Source: Pseudorasbora parva (Eukaryota > Chordata > Actinopteri > Cypriniformes > Gobionidae). Taken from it: DNA of 64,000 bases. Shown here one piece after another: positions 12,001-26,198 of the stretch (positions within the stretch are counted from its first letter, which is position 1; each line of letters starts with the position of its first letter). The translations under genes and the position numbers were made by a program. The notes beneath the pieces are model-generated. The model saw nothing but the letters and a program-made list of their open reading frames with translations, was not told the origin of the DNA and ran no database searches. The stretch is from contig NC_090177.1 in assembly GCF_024679245.1 (NCBI RefSeq), positions 44,944,518-45,008,517 of the forward strand, in the 5' to 3' direction.

Positions 12001-15000
12001 CACCTTCGGTGCTTGGCCCCTAATAAAAGACCAATCACATTAAATAAGTATCAACTAAATTAATCTTGCAGTGCAGAGGAAACGCAGAAGCTGCATCTGA
12101 AGTGGATTCGGATGTATTTATTCTGTTTAATGAGCTAATATGTCAATTATATAAACTAGAAAGAATAATTAAAGGGTGGGGTGATGGAGCTAAACGCACG
12201 AGATCATTGTCTGAAAAGCTTAAAAGGTGCTTGGACAGGAGAGTTAAAGATACTAAAAATGTATAGACTTATTGATATTTATTCTTGATGTGAGCTTATG
12301 ATTTATGGTTAGTTTAACGATTATGAATAAACCATGGACAACCAAATCTATATTTATTGCATTAATATACCATCAATTAAACTAAAGCTGGCACAGGTAT
12401 AATTACAAACTAAAGTCTCTACGGATGTTATCTATTTCTGAACATGGGGAAGAAATGTGTGTGACCGTTTCTGCGACAGCTCTCTGACGTGCTGTAATAG
12501 TACGCATGCACTCTCTGGGTGGGTGTGTGTGTGTGTGTGTGTGTGTTATGACATTTATCGAGTATATCACACATCCTTAAAACAACAATTATGATATTAA
12601 AATCACAGACTATATATAAATCTCTCACCCCTAATGACTTCCTGCATTTTGATGAGCACAATCAGAACTATATTAATAATTATCCTGATGTTTCCAAGCT
12701 TTATAAATGGCAGTGACACGGGGTATTGTAAGAAAAATATCCATATTTATGTAACGCCTTTCACAGTCCAAAACGCTTATGCTATTCAAAAGTTTTTCAT
12801 AAGTTGAAAACTGAAGGCCGCCTGGTGCTAGACATGTTACTTTATAACATGTTAAATATGAATATTTATCAAACAAATCCCCATGGCTTCGCTTCAGAAG
12901 GCCTTTATTAACCCCCCGAGCCATGTGGAGCACTTTTATAATGATAAATTGGGTGGATGTGCTTGTATGATGGGCGGATGTGCTTGTATGATGGGCGGAT
13001 GTGCTTGTATGATGGGCGGATGTGCTTTAATGATGGGCGGATGTGCTTTAATGATGGGCGGATGTGCTTGTATGATGGGCGGATGTGCTTGTATGATGGG
13101 CGGATGTGCTTTAATGATGGGCGGATGTGCTTTAATGATGGGCGGATGTGCTTGTATGATGGGCGGATGTGCTTGTATGATGGGCGGATGTGCTTGTATG
13201 ATGGGCGGATGTGCTTGTATGATGGGCGGATGTGCTTTAATGATGGGCGGATGTGCTTTAATGATGGGAGGATGTGCTTTAATGATGGGAGGATGTGCTT
13301 TTATGGGCTTCAAACTCAATGGCCCCTTCACTGCCATTATGAAGCTGGGAAGCGTCAGGACATTTATTAATTTAACTCTGTGTTGATCAGAATGAAGAAA
13401 GTCATACACACCTAGGCTGGCTTGAGGAGGAGTAAATCCCGAGATCAACTGAACTACTCCTTTAAAGTGATTTATGGGTCACTGATCATATATAGCTCTG
13501 GAAAAAATTAAGAGACCACTGCAAAATTTCTCTGGTTTTACTATTTATATGTATGTGTTTGGGTAAAATTTAAATTTTTTGATTGATTCTCTAAACTACT
13601 GCCAACATTTTCCCCAAATTCCCAAACAAAATATTGTAATTTAGAGTATTTATTTGTCGAAACCAACTGGTCAAAATAACAAAAGATGCAGACCTCGAAA
13701 AATGGAAAGAGCAGTTCAAAATAGGTCAAAAAAAAATGTGGTGGAATGACCCTGATTTTGAGTCACAGCTTTCATGCGTCTCGGCGTGCTCTCCACCAGT
13801 CCTTCACACTGATGTCGGGTGACTTTATGACACTCTTGGTGCTAAAATTCACGCAGCTCGGATTTGTTTGATGGCTTATGACCATCTTCCTCTTGATCTT
13901 CCTCTTGATGGGGTTCAGGTCTGGAGATTGGGCTGGCCATGTCAGGGTCTTGATCTGGTGATCCTCCATCCACCCCTTGATTGGCCTGGCTGTGTGGCAT
14001 GGAGCGGGGTCCTGATGGATAAACGAGTCCTCAGAGTTGGGGAACATTGTCAGCAGAAGGAAGCAAGTTTTCTTCCAGGTTTAACCTTGTACGTGGTTTG
14101 ATTCATATGTCCTTCACAAAGACAAATCTGCCCGATTCCTGAAGCACCCCCAGATCACCACAGATCCTCCACCAAATTTCACAGTCGGTGCGAGACACTG
14201 GCTTGTACTCTCCGGGCCTCCGTCTAACCATTAGACGACCAGGTGTTAAACAAAGCTGAAAACTGGACTCATCAGAGAGGATGACCTTACTCCAGTCCTC
14301 TACAGTCCAATCCTCATGGTCTCTTGCAAACCTCAGCCTGGCTCTTCTTTGCTTTTCATTGATGAAGGGCTTTTTTCTAGCTTTGCACTTCAGCCCTGCC
14401 CCTAGCAGCCCATTTCGAACCGTCCTCGCCGTGCACTTCACCCCAGCTGCCTTTTGCCATTCTTTTTGTTGGTCACTTGAGGCCATCCTACGGTTGTTGG
14501 GTGACATTCGAACGAGGTGCCGGTCATTCGGTTTAGTGGAGAGTCGTTTTCGCCCTCTGCCGGTCTGTAGATTTGTTGTCCCCAATGTCTGCTGCTTGAC
14601 CTTGTTCTTATGAAACGGGGTTTTTTAAATTTTAAGGATGGAAGTAACTCGACGCTCACTGTATCCCTCTGCCAGTAAACCCAGAATTGAAGCCTTCTTT
14701 TCCTCACTCAAAACTTTCCTTTTCAACTTTTTTGGTATGGTCAATAGTGTTTTTTTTTAAATTCCAATTACCTTTGAGGTACTACTAGCACTGTTTTTGC
14801 AATCCAGCTCATCCTACTGCAAGAGGATAGTGATGACCACAGATGTGTTTTTTATCCTTTTCCTTATTAAATAAGATTTGGTTCAGGTGAATAAGGTGTG
14901 CCTGTGCTGGAATTCAACAGACACTGGAATGGAATAGCTTCTATATTTGTAGCGATGCTGACTTAAGAAAAAAGTGCAGTGGTCTCTTAATTTTTCCCCC

Positions 15001-18000
15001 AGAGCTGTAGGTGAGAAAGCACTAGAGGCCAGAGTACAGAAGGGCTTCAGCAAGCAAAATCTGTGATGCATGAGAGGTAGCAAAACAAGCTCTTGTACAT
15101 GACCCTGAATGGCATGATGTTGACAGGAAAAGAACAGGAAAGACGAGTTGAATTATCAAGGGATACCTGCGCAGGCGGGAGAGGACAGTAATGGAAAAGA
15201 AGAAAGCAGGCTCTACATGTCGGAGGGGGTGTGTCTGCGGCGGGGCAGCGGGCCGAAACTCTGCATGGAGTTCGCCAGACTCGCCGGTGAGCCGGACACC
15301 GTAGGGAAATGAGTGAGCCGCGGGGTGTGGGGCAAGACTTCATCTGAAGACTCATAGCTGCGGGCCAGAGGACGAGAGGGTGAAGAGAGGAGGAGAACAG
15401 GAAGGTGACATGAAGAACAAAGCACAAAGAAGAAGAAGGTCTGTGAGTTGCTTTAAAACAGGAAGAAGCCCATTGCAATAACTGACAATACACGTTGCAA
15501 AACACGTTGTCTACTGCCTGCTGAGACAGCTAGCGTTGTAGCACTCGAGACCGGTCTTAAGACCATCTTTTGAAGGTCTTGGTCTCAGACTTCTAGGACT
15601 CTTGGTCTGAACACACATTGGTCTTCACTACAACACTAGAGACAGCATCACACAGATCCCTCACAGCTGGCCCAAAGAAGGCTTCTGCCCAGCCTTCATA
15701 TATTCATACTCACGGTGACTTAAAGGCTCTGTGCACCCAAAAAATGTAAACTCTGTCATTAATTCCTCCTGTGGTTGGCCAGCCGTCAGACCTCCGCTCA
15801 TCTTCACACACAGATGAAGATATTAGTGTGTAAATCCGATGGCTCAGAAAGGCCTTCATTGACACCAATGTCATTTCCTCTCTCAAGACCCATAAAGGCA
15901 CTAAAGACGTCGTTACAAAGCCCATCTCACTACAGCGGCTCTACTATCATTTCATGAAGCGTCGAGAATTGCGCACAAAATCTAAACAACGATTTATATC
16001 CGAATCATTAATCGATATGCTCACTCAACGGTTCGAGGCTTCAGAAAGCTGTTTTGAAATCGGCGGGCCATGGAGCAATGGCAACAGTACTTCTGCCTTC
16101 AGGATGAGCTCTCGAGGGACGAGAGCCCATCACTATATTAGTTGTTATTTCGTTTTTTTGCTCACAAAAACTATTCTCGTGGCTTCATAAAATGATTGTA
16201 GAGCCGCTGTACACAAAGTACTCTCGTCTCTTCATAACTAAGCTTGAGCCACTGGAGTCACGTTAATATTTTACCAATGTGTCTTTACTTCCTTTCTGGA
16301 CCTTGACAGTCTTCATTGAACAGCTGTCTGTGGAGGGTCAGAGAGCTCAGATCTCATCAGAAATATCTTCATTTGTGTTCTGGAGATGAACGAAGGTCTG
16401 ACGGGTTGGGTCATGAGGGAGAGGAATTAATGACAAGAGCTACATTTCTTGAGGGATTTTCATGAACCCTTTAAAATACACATTGTGTAACTAACTATAA
16501 AGTCTACACAATTTCTCTCTCAGTTCACCACTTCCACGTCTCTGGGAAGAAGCGGAATAATCCCGAAACACAAACCTATCCGAACATCATCCGCTGACAT
16601 AAGGTATCATTACACTTTAACAAGTAATCTGTCTAGTTTGTGCAAAGCTTAATATTTGTTGTTTTTAATATTTGTTTGAAATAAAGTTAATGACTTGAGC
16701 TGAAGAATCAATCAACTTTATTTATATAGCGCTTTTACAATGACGATTGTTTCAAAGCAGCTTCAAGAAGAATGAAAGCTGTATCTGCTTAAAGCCATTT
16801 CTCATGGGTATGAGTGTGATGTTATCTCAGACGGGCTAGTGCTCATTTTGCGTGAAAAGATAGTTTTAATATTTCAAGCACTTATCAAGCAAAAAATATG
16901 GCTGTTTTCAAGGGTTTTCTAGAACTTACATTTTTAAAAAGTCAACTCAAGTTCTTCAAGCACTTCAAGCACCTCGTATGTCTTCAGTACACAGCCTTTA
17001 ACATTAGGAAGCGAGAGCGAGATGATTGTATTGGTACCGATATGTGAATATGCAATGGAAGAACGTCTCATGGAGCAATGGCAACAGTACTCCTGCCTTC
17101 AGGATGAGCTCTCGAGGGACGAGCGACAGACAGACAGACGCTGGAGAGCGATAGCGGTGACGGCTGGAACTAGCATTAGGCTAGAACAACCACTGCTTGT
17201 TTACGCTCGTATTCAAAAGTCAGTCACTTGTTCTGCTTTCTCAATGGCATCACACACACGTCACTAAAGACGGTAAGCAATGATTGGTGGGTTTCTTGTC
17301 AGAGTCAAAAATCTCATCATCTGACAGTGACTATCATAACAGACAGAATACTATCAGTATTAATACAGTTACTATCATAACACACAGATAGTGTGTGCCT
17401 GGATCTTCAATGAGGAACGTCAACCTTTTCTTGTAACTGTCTAATAACCTCGAACTGTAATATTTGTATTTCTGGAATTACACATAAGTGTCAACCGCAC
17501 AGCCTTTCACAGTATGATATCTTTGTGCTCAGGGTTTCTGAAGGTACATTAAGACCAATTCAAGAAATGTCAGGAATGAATTAAAGGGAAGAACACAATG
17601 TGTTCTCTAAATGTAAATGTCCAAGCACACAACGAGTATTAGTAACACTTCAAAGCTAGAAAATAACATTTCCAACAGTTCTCCGTTACTTTTGAATGAA
17701 TTTGACAAAAAAAAGGGCCTAAAGTTTGAGATCAGAAATCTTGTGAAAGTGATTTTATGATTAAAATAAAAATCTGCCAATGAGTTCATAAAATCAGCTT
17801 CATTCAAAGACAGATATTTGCTCTTGTTTTTGGCATGAACTCGTTTAATTTTGTTCAGTTTCTGAGAAGAGAAGACTTCATTTCTTCATTCTGCACGCCA
17901 TTAATGTCTCTTGATTAAGGATGTTGTGAATCTGAGCTGGAAAACTAAAATCCTGAGGCAGAAAGTCATTTTCTGCGGCGCATGTGATTTACTTTACGGC

Positions 18001-21000
18001 CCTATGAAATCTCTTATTTTTATTTTTCTGGACTCTGCTTTAATGGTTAGATTAAATGTTACTGACTTTCGGTCACCTTCAGAACACAAATGAAGATATT
18101 TTACTGAAATGGGAAGACTTCTGTCCCTCCATTGACAGTCAATGAAACGCTTCAGAAAGTTCATAAAGAGATCATAAAATAATCCATATGAATCCAGCGG
18201 TTTATTCCACATTTTCTGAAGATGGCTTTAGATGATGAAAGTCTCAGAGGTCTGGAGTGACATTAGGGTGAGTAAATCATGACAGGATTGTCATTTATGG
18301 GTGAACTGTCAGCATTATACAGTCAACTCAAAAGAATGGATTCGTCCATCGCAGAAATCATAGGGCCTTAATTTAATGACATGTTAATGAATTTAAGACA
18401 TTTTTTAAGGCCTTCAATTGTGGAAGGTCAAATTAAAGCTTTAAGACCTGTGGAAACCCTGAGAATGCAGTTGCGAGTGTCTCTTTAACTCCTCATCCAG
18501 TGCTAGTCAATGATAGCTCTACCTCGCACCATGGGCGTCTGAACCATTGTGTGTGTGCGGGACAACACCACACACTTTAAGACCAATGATATTGGCTCCA
18601 CTCACTTTATTTCCACTTTTCAAATATTTTCTTCATTCTTATTGAAAATAAATGCCTTTTCGATCTGATATGTGATGGGGAAAGGGATGTTCGAACCTCG
18701 GGTCAATTTGCATCAAAACTTTAGCATCAACACTATTGAATGAGATCAATAGTGTTTTATATGGAGCTAATTCAGTCTCAATAAAGATAAATACACACAC
18801 TACATTCACATATGCACACACAGGATACACAAATGCACCCACATGATTCATAAATGCACACACAGGATACACAAATGCATAAAAAATTTCACAAATGCAC
18901 ACACAAAATTTAAAAAGCACAGATGATTCACAAATGCATACAAAATTCAGAAATGCACAAAAAATTAATAAATACACACAAAATTAATAAATACACACAA
19001 AATTAAGAAATGCAAAGAAAATTTACAAATGCGCTCAAGATTCAGAAATGCACAGGGCAAGATTCAAAATTGTATTTCTGATGCACACACAAATATATCT
19101 CGATTTACAAACTGCTCACGGTCTGTGAACTTCACTGCATTTGTGTGTGAATTTTGAGACTCCCCTGACTTGGCTCGACACACAAATGCCCTTTTTAAAC
19201 AGGGAATGATCAGCAGCCAATCAGATATCACCCTTGTTTTAGCCAATCACCAGAACGCACCCCACGTGGGGGATTGTTAACTTATAAGCCAATCACATGA
19301 ACACAGGTGCTGCGAGTGCTGCGGAGTTCTGTCTGTCTGTCTGTCTGTCAGTTGAGACTTGAGACCTGAAGACATGGCTTCTGGCAACGACAGGGAAGCG
19401 GTAAGTATATCTTAATGTGTTAAGCTAGTTATCTCCTTGTCATGAGATGTTGTTTAATTGTTAATGTTAACCGTATGTTATGTAATTGTGCAACATTCAA
19501 CATAAGCTAGCGTCTTTCGCCCCAAGCCGAGGTAGCAGCTCGGGCCTTTGTGCAGTTATTACATACGGTTAACATTAACAATTAAACAACATCTCATAAC
19601 AAGGAGATAACTAGCTTAACACGTTAAGTTATACTTACCGCTTCCCTGTCGTTGCCAGAAGCCATGTCTTCAGGTCTCAAGTCTCAACTGACAGACAGAC
19701 AGACAGACAGAACTCCGCAGCGCTCGCAGCACCTGTGTTCATGTGATTGGCTTATAAGTTAACAATCCCCCACGTGGGGTGCGTTCTGGTGATTGGCTAA
19801 AACAAGGGTGATATCTGATTGGCTGCTGATCATCCCCTGTTTAAAAAGGGCATTTGTGTGTCGAGCCAAGTCAGGGGAGTCTCAAAATTCACACACAAAT
19901 GCAGTGAAGTTCACAGACCGTGAGCAGTTTGTAAATCGAGATATATTTGTGTGTGCATCAGAAATACAATTTTGAATCTTGCCCTGTGCATTTCTGAATC
20001 TTTAGCGCATTTGTAAATTTTCTTTGCATTTCTTAATTTTGTGTGTATTTATTAATTTTTTGTGTATTTCTGAATTTTGTATGCATTTGGGAATCTTCTG
20101 TGCTTTTTTAATTTTGTGTGTGCATTTGTGAATTTTTTGTGCATTTGTGTATCCTGTGTGTGCATTTATGAATCATGTGTGTGCATTTGTGTATCCTGTG
20201 TGTGCATATGTGAATGTAGTGTGTGTATTTATCTTTATTGAGACTGAATTAGCTCCATAGTTTTATAGTGTTTAATATTGTTATAGTGTTTAATATTGTT
20301 TTATAGTGTTTTATATTGTTTTATAGTGTTTAATATTGTTTTTTAGTGTTTAATATTGTTTTATAGTGTTAAATATTGTTTTATAGTGTTTCCTGTAATT
20401 TTGTCCTGCCAGACATTTAGTAAACTAGTTATAATTGTACTTAATGTAAATGGCATCTACTTCAGTAAAATGTCCCACACACATCTTTTTGCTTTCGACG
20501 CCGACGCCCATCACACAAAGACTTCAGCAGCCTAAAGCCCTATTCATTCAGACGGTGACTGTTTCTCGTGGGGTCGTAAGGTATTCTCATCATTTACAGC
20601 GGATAGTCTGTGATTTTATTGCCGTCCGAATCCAGAATGTCAGAGTTTTTCTCCCACCATCCGCATAAGAATCCCCGGCCGAATTACCGACTGTTTTTAG
20701 ACAAACACCAAAGTCTGCGGTGATTTAACTGCCGTCCGAATACACATCTCTGAGTTTTCAAGAAGAGATCGCTTCAAATTAAACCTTTTTGACCCCTGCG
20801 GAGCACCGTATCGTTGCGCTTCGCTGTAATATGGATGCATTTTAAAGATCTAGCCGACACTTATTACTGAAATGCTGGAAAGTATTTACAAGAATAATCA
20901 TTAGACAGACGACATGAGCGGCGTTCCCAGGTGCGCCTAAACTCAAAACTTGCTCCTCCTGAATAAATCTCCATCCGAATCCACTGAGGTGGCTTTAAAA

Positions 21001-24000
21001 TCATGTTTACAGACATACACTTGAGAAAAAATTACCTTCTGAACAGGGCTAAAGACGCAGCCCATCGCGACGGACATGCCAGCAATGCTTCGGCTGCACG
21101 AGATGCATGTGACGTGTGCGTTTACATGCACACCAGTAATCTGATAACTCACAGATATCCGCTTATTGAATAACCAGTTTTCCCAGTTTACATGCAAACC
21201 AGTAAACTGAACATGCAAGTAAACCGTGGCGTCAGAAATAATAATGTCCGTATCTGACTCTGAGTTTCCCACATGTTAGGTCAGTTGTGATGTTAATAAA
21301 GCGTGAGCTGGAGATTTACGGCTCATATTATCCCTCATCAGTTCTGCAGCGTTTAGACTGAAGCTCTTCTACTTCTGCTGTGAGATGAGAACACATCTTT
21401 ACAATGCTCTGGGTCTTAAAAGAGTCTGCGTTTATGATAGATGTCCTTATTTCATGAAAAACACTCGCTAGATGTGTTTAAATCTGCTCTGAGTTTGTGT
21501 TTTTGTCACTATCACACATGAGCTCTTCAATAAGCCGACAGAAAGCAGGTTAATGCGTTTACATGCAGCGCGAAATAAGAGGCAAAAAACGCCGTCCCGA
21601 CCGGTTTATGCTTACGCCGTTTATGAGCTTACTGCGATAAAAGAAAACGGGTTACCGCGTTTACATGACCATGATCATTGTCTGCTTATTAGGCATAATC
21701 GGCTTAGGAACGTGCATGTAAACACCCAGTGTGAGTGCAGAAGTGTGTGCATTCAGCACCTGACCCCAAACCCAGCCCACAGACGGCAGGAGGAGGACAG
21801 ATACCTGAACATCTCGCTCAGCTCTCCTTTCAGCAGAGCCACCAGCACCGGGAATCCAACACAAGCAGGGACCAGGTACAGCAAAGCCGGCTGCCAAAAA
21901 CAAACCAACACAGCCACAGTCAGTGCCAGCTTGGGTGACGGACAGCAGCAGTGTGTTTTAATGCTATTCAAGGCTTCTTACCTGAGCATGTTTAAAGGTG
22001 TGCATAACAAATATGGTCAGACCCAGGCCGAAAATATAAGCCAGGAAGCTGGTGTAGAAATACGTTCTTGTGTTCTTCTTCAAACTAAGCGAGGAAGACA
22101 AGAAAGAGCATGAGAATCAAATCTCCACGCAGCCGAAATCAGACGAAAGCAAAGGCAGGAGTTACCTGACGTCGAAGCGCAGGAGCAGAGCGATGAAGAT
22201 ACCTGGAAGAAAACACCAGTCAAACAGAGTGTTATCATCCTGCTCAACACATGCTGTCTAAAGCCTCACACACACACACACACACACACACGAGTGTTAT
22301 TATAATGATCAACACATGCTGTCTAAAGCCTCACACACACCATCTGCAGATACACTCACCTGGAATCACAATGTCCCCCAGTCCCAGCATGGCGAAGTTA
22401 CTGGCACCCAAACCTTTTTCCAGCAGATCTTGTGGGAAAACCACTAGAAGGAACAGAAGAGTGAGGATGAACCTTAAAGCACATTAGAAACACCACTAAA
22501 GCCCTATTCAGACGGTGACTGTTTCTCGTGGGGTCGTAAGGTATTCTCATCATTTACAGCGGATAGTCTGTGATTTTATTGCCGTCCGAATCCAGAATGT
22601 CAGAGTTTTTCTCCCACCATCCGCATAAGAATCCCCGGCCGAATTACCGACTGTTTTTAGACAAACACCAAAGTCTGCGGTGATTTAACTGCCGTCCGAA
22701 TACACATCTCTGAGTTTTCAAGAAGAGATCGCTTCAAATTAAACCTTTTTGACCCCTGCGGAGCACCGTATCGTTGCGCTTCGCTGTAATGTGGATGCAT
22801 TTTAAAGATCTAGCCGACACTTATTACTAAAATTTTGGAAAGTATTTACAAGAATAATTTTTCTTCATCGCTCAAAAGAGAAAAAGAAGAAAAACACGCA
22901 AACATGTGAAAGGAGCCGTTATTATGGCAGTAATTAACGTTATACAGGTTACATTTGCAGCAATCTATTAACTCACTTCCACATTTTAAAATGACATCTG
23001 CCTATTTTTAAACAGGAGATTTAATTAATATAATATTATGAAACTTAGATATGATTTTATTCTTATTATTCCAAAGCATATGACATTTTTACAGCCAAGA
23101 ATCATTAGACAGACCACGTGAGCATGATCACAGGTGCGCATGATCCCAAAACTCGCTCATCCACCGGGAATAAATCACCATCCGAATGCACATGTTTGAT
23201 GGTACTCATCATTCTTCTTCCTCCAAACACATTTAGTGGAATTATGACCAAAAAGTTATATTTTGGTCTCATCTGACCACATGACTTTCTCCCATGACTC
23301 CTCTGGATCATCCAAATGGTCATTGGCAAACTTAAGACGGGCCTGGACATGTGCTGGTTTAAGAAGGGGTACCTTCCGTGCCATGCATGATTTCAACCAT
23401 GATGTCCTAGTGTATTATCAACAGTAACCTTGGAAACGGTGGTCCAAACTCTTTTCAGGTCATTGACCAGCTCCTCCCGTGTAGTTCTGGGCTGATTTCT
23501 CATCTTAGGATCATTGAGACCCCACGAGGTGAGATCTGGCATGTAGTCCCAGTCCAAGGAAGATTGACAGCCATGTTTAGCTTCTTACATTTTCTAATGA
23601 TTGCTCCAACAGTGGACCTTTTTTCACCAAGCTGCTTGGAAATTTCCCTGTAGCCCTTTCCAGCCTTTCCATGATTTCAAAGTGGAAGAACTTGCAAAAT
23701 AGCAGGGTGTTCAAATACTTTTCCTCACTAGCCGCGTTTCCATTACCCTTCAAATTGCGCAAATTGAAATTGCGAATTGAAAATACGCCCAATGGAAACC
23801 CCCTAAGGCAATTTCGCAAAAACTCCCATACATCGCAAAAAAGTTTTTACGCTCTCATGAGGTAGTTTTTCAGGCAATTCAAAAAAGGACATTTCACAAA
23901 ACTGCAATGGAAACGTTTTTTTCGCATTTACATGTCACCTGTTGCGGTGACGCATTGCTGCAACATAGGGCCTATATATTATATTTTCCACTCAATTGTG

Positions 24001-26161
24001 TCGTAATAACAAGATAATGTCGTTAAAAGGACATACATTTTCTCCTAATACGAACTACAGGCTATATATACTGTAATTAAGACATATATTCAAGAAATGC
24101 ATTAAAACAGAAAGAGCTAGCCTGTAGTTTCAGCCTTACTCAAAGGCAGAGGAAACAGGCCAGTAACGCACGTCAATCCATTCCAGACGATCTGAGTTTG
24201 CTTCTTATCTAATAAACAGGCAATTAATTGATGAAACATCGATCAAAATAAAAATACAATTTATACAAAACTAAATATATTTTTTAAGAAAGACTTTCTA
24301 GAAAATAAAACTCGAAGTGATCAAAATCATGTGACTCCCCAGGTCTCAAACATATTACGATTCTTGCGCATGCTGCTCACTTTTCATAACCAACATATAA
24401 ATTAAAATAATATTACATGCTAATGTTTAGGCCTGAACGTAGCCTATTTAGTTTCGTAGTTAGGCTATGTTTTCTTTAACCCACGGCCGATAAAAGCGCC
24501 AACGTTCTCATTTTTTCCTTCTTCCTTTAAGAGAGATGAAACAATTTACAATACTCTTGTCATTTTTAGCTCTACAGATGAGTTCAAGACATAATTATAA
24601 ACTATAAACTGTCTATTTTTATTTGTGGACTCAGGGAACTGATTATTTTGCATGCACTCACTCCAAACGCTGTCTTCATTTAAAAAAAAAAAAAAATTTG
24701 TTTATTAAATGCCAATTTTTTTCTTTTTCAAAGCATTTCTAAATTCAGTTCAAATGCCCATCAAACGAAATATCTAGCCAAAATAACGAAAGTGGTCAAA
24801 ATAAAAAATAAAAAAAAACATTTGAGTTAACATGCAAATTCAAACATTTCGCTCTACTCTATATGCGTCAACCTGGCGCACGTAAAAGTCGATCATTCTT
24901 TACTGATGATGGTTCGGTTTGTTTGGAGAGAAGAGACAGAGTTCTTTATTAAACTCATAAAAGACAATAGAATTACAGTAATACTGGATTCTAAACACAG
25001 AAATGCTACATTATCATGAAGACCTTGAAGCAGATCTGACACACACACACACACACACACCTCATATCCGTGCCGCTTAAGTAACCTAAGGGGCTTTCCT
25101 TGCCATTAATTCTTGGATAACACGTCTCCTTCCAATAAAAATAATGGCTAGTGTGATGGATGGGATATACAAACCTACCAAGTGCCATCGTTTTGGAATG
25201 ACCTATCCCGAGAGGAAAGTAATATGTTTTAGTCGCATAACTGCAGCTATGGAAACGCTGTCCTTTCGCAACAGTTTTTCGCAAATCTGTAATGGAAACG
25301 CAGCTACTGTAAGTTCCTGTAGAGATAGTAATACACAGTCTCCTTTTTTTTGCCAAAAAAATTAAAAGCATGTCATCAATGGCTTCTCTCTCGCTGGATC
25401 AAAATCTCACCGAGCGAGCTTTCCTCAGAGATGAAGTTCAGTTTCTGTATGATTACATGATATATATTTTTTTTAATACTGTATACTAAATTATGGATAA
25501 TTAAGCTATATATCATATGCTGAAGTACACTTCTGGAGTGTTAACCATTAAAAGAAAAACAACAACAAGAACCGTACAGAACCGAAAACCGCGATACGAA
25601 CTGAACCGTGGATTTTGTGAACCGTGCCGCCCCTAATATTCACCTAAAACACAATCATCCTTTGCCGTTTTTATCCATTTTATTAATTGTTTTTGGTATT
25701 TACTCAAGCGCATTTTTTGTTGACATACAGAGTCCATTGCTTTTATTGTTTTTGGTTGTTTTGTTCATTTATTGTGGATATTTAAAATGTTTTTGTTTTC
25801 AGTGTTAAATAGTCTTTAGAAATAAAAGTTTATTGTTCTTTGAAAGGTGTACCTGCATTATTAGTATGTAATTGCATATACTATACATCAGTGGATCCCA
25901 ACCCCATTCCTGGAGGCCCACCAACGGTGCACATTTAGTCTCCTTTGTCTGACGTCAGGTTTTGGAGTCACTACTAATGAGCTGAATCGGGTGTGTTTGA
26001 TTGAGGAGGCATGCTAAATGTGTCCTTTTGGGGGTCCTCCAGGAACCACTGCCATACGGCACATCTCACCTGTGAAGAGCTTTCAGGACACCATTCATCA
26101 TGCAAAACGGAAATTTTGAATTTCTACGCTCTGCATGGACGAACGCGTAAGCACACGCACG

Positions 26162-26198
<37 letters not shown>

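Larger units (their letters stand above)
18761..20258. mobile_element. Foldback element with 0.7-kb inverted arms
   Basis: The left arm (18761-19478) and right arm (19561-20258) are near-identical inverse complements around an 82-base centre. The outer ends read ATGGAGCTAATTCAG and its inverse. Each arm has many copies of a subterminal motif like ACAAATGCACACACAGGATA, three CCAAT boxes (CCAATCA), a (CTGT)n run and an ATG reading MASGNDREA before GTAAGT. The mini-exons (19374-19400 plus, 19639-19665 minus) both point to the centre. It looks like an internally deleted DNA transposon whose arms kept promoter and first exon; that is inference. It lies in a hm13 intron. Confidence 0.85.

Noticed and set aside
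12950..13303. CRISPR array
   Set aside because: Units are contiguous tandem repeats with no unique spacers, in a vertebrate intron.
12936..13448. Cysteine/methionine-rich or HPPIIKA repeat proteins
   Set aside because: These are translations of a 21-bp minisatellite lying in an hm13 intron. Both strands are open for the same trivial reason.
19064..19975. Two identical 60-residue ORFs ([13 protein letters not shown]...) as a duplicated gene
   Set aside because: They are the two arms of the foldback element. Each ORF runs antisense to the inward mini-exon and covers the CCAAT-box region.
21553..22113. 186-residue plus-strand ORF
   Set aside because: Lies antisense to hm13 exons 10 and 11, which are well supported. 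It has no recognisable domain.
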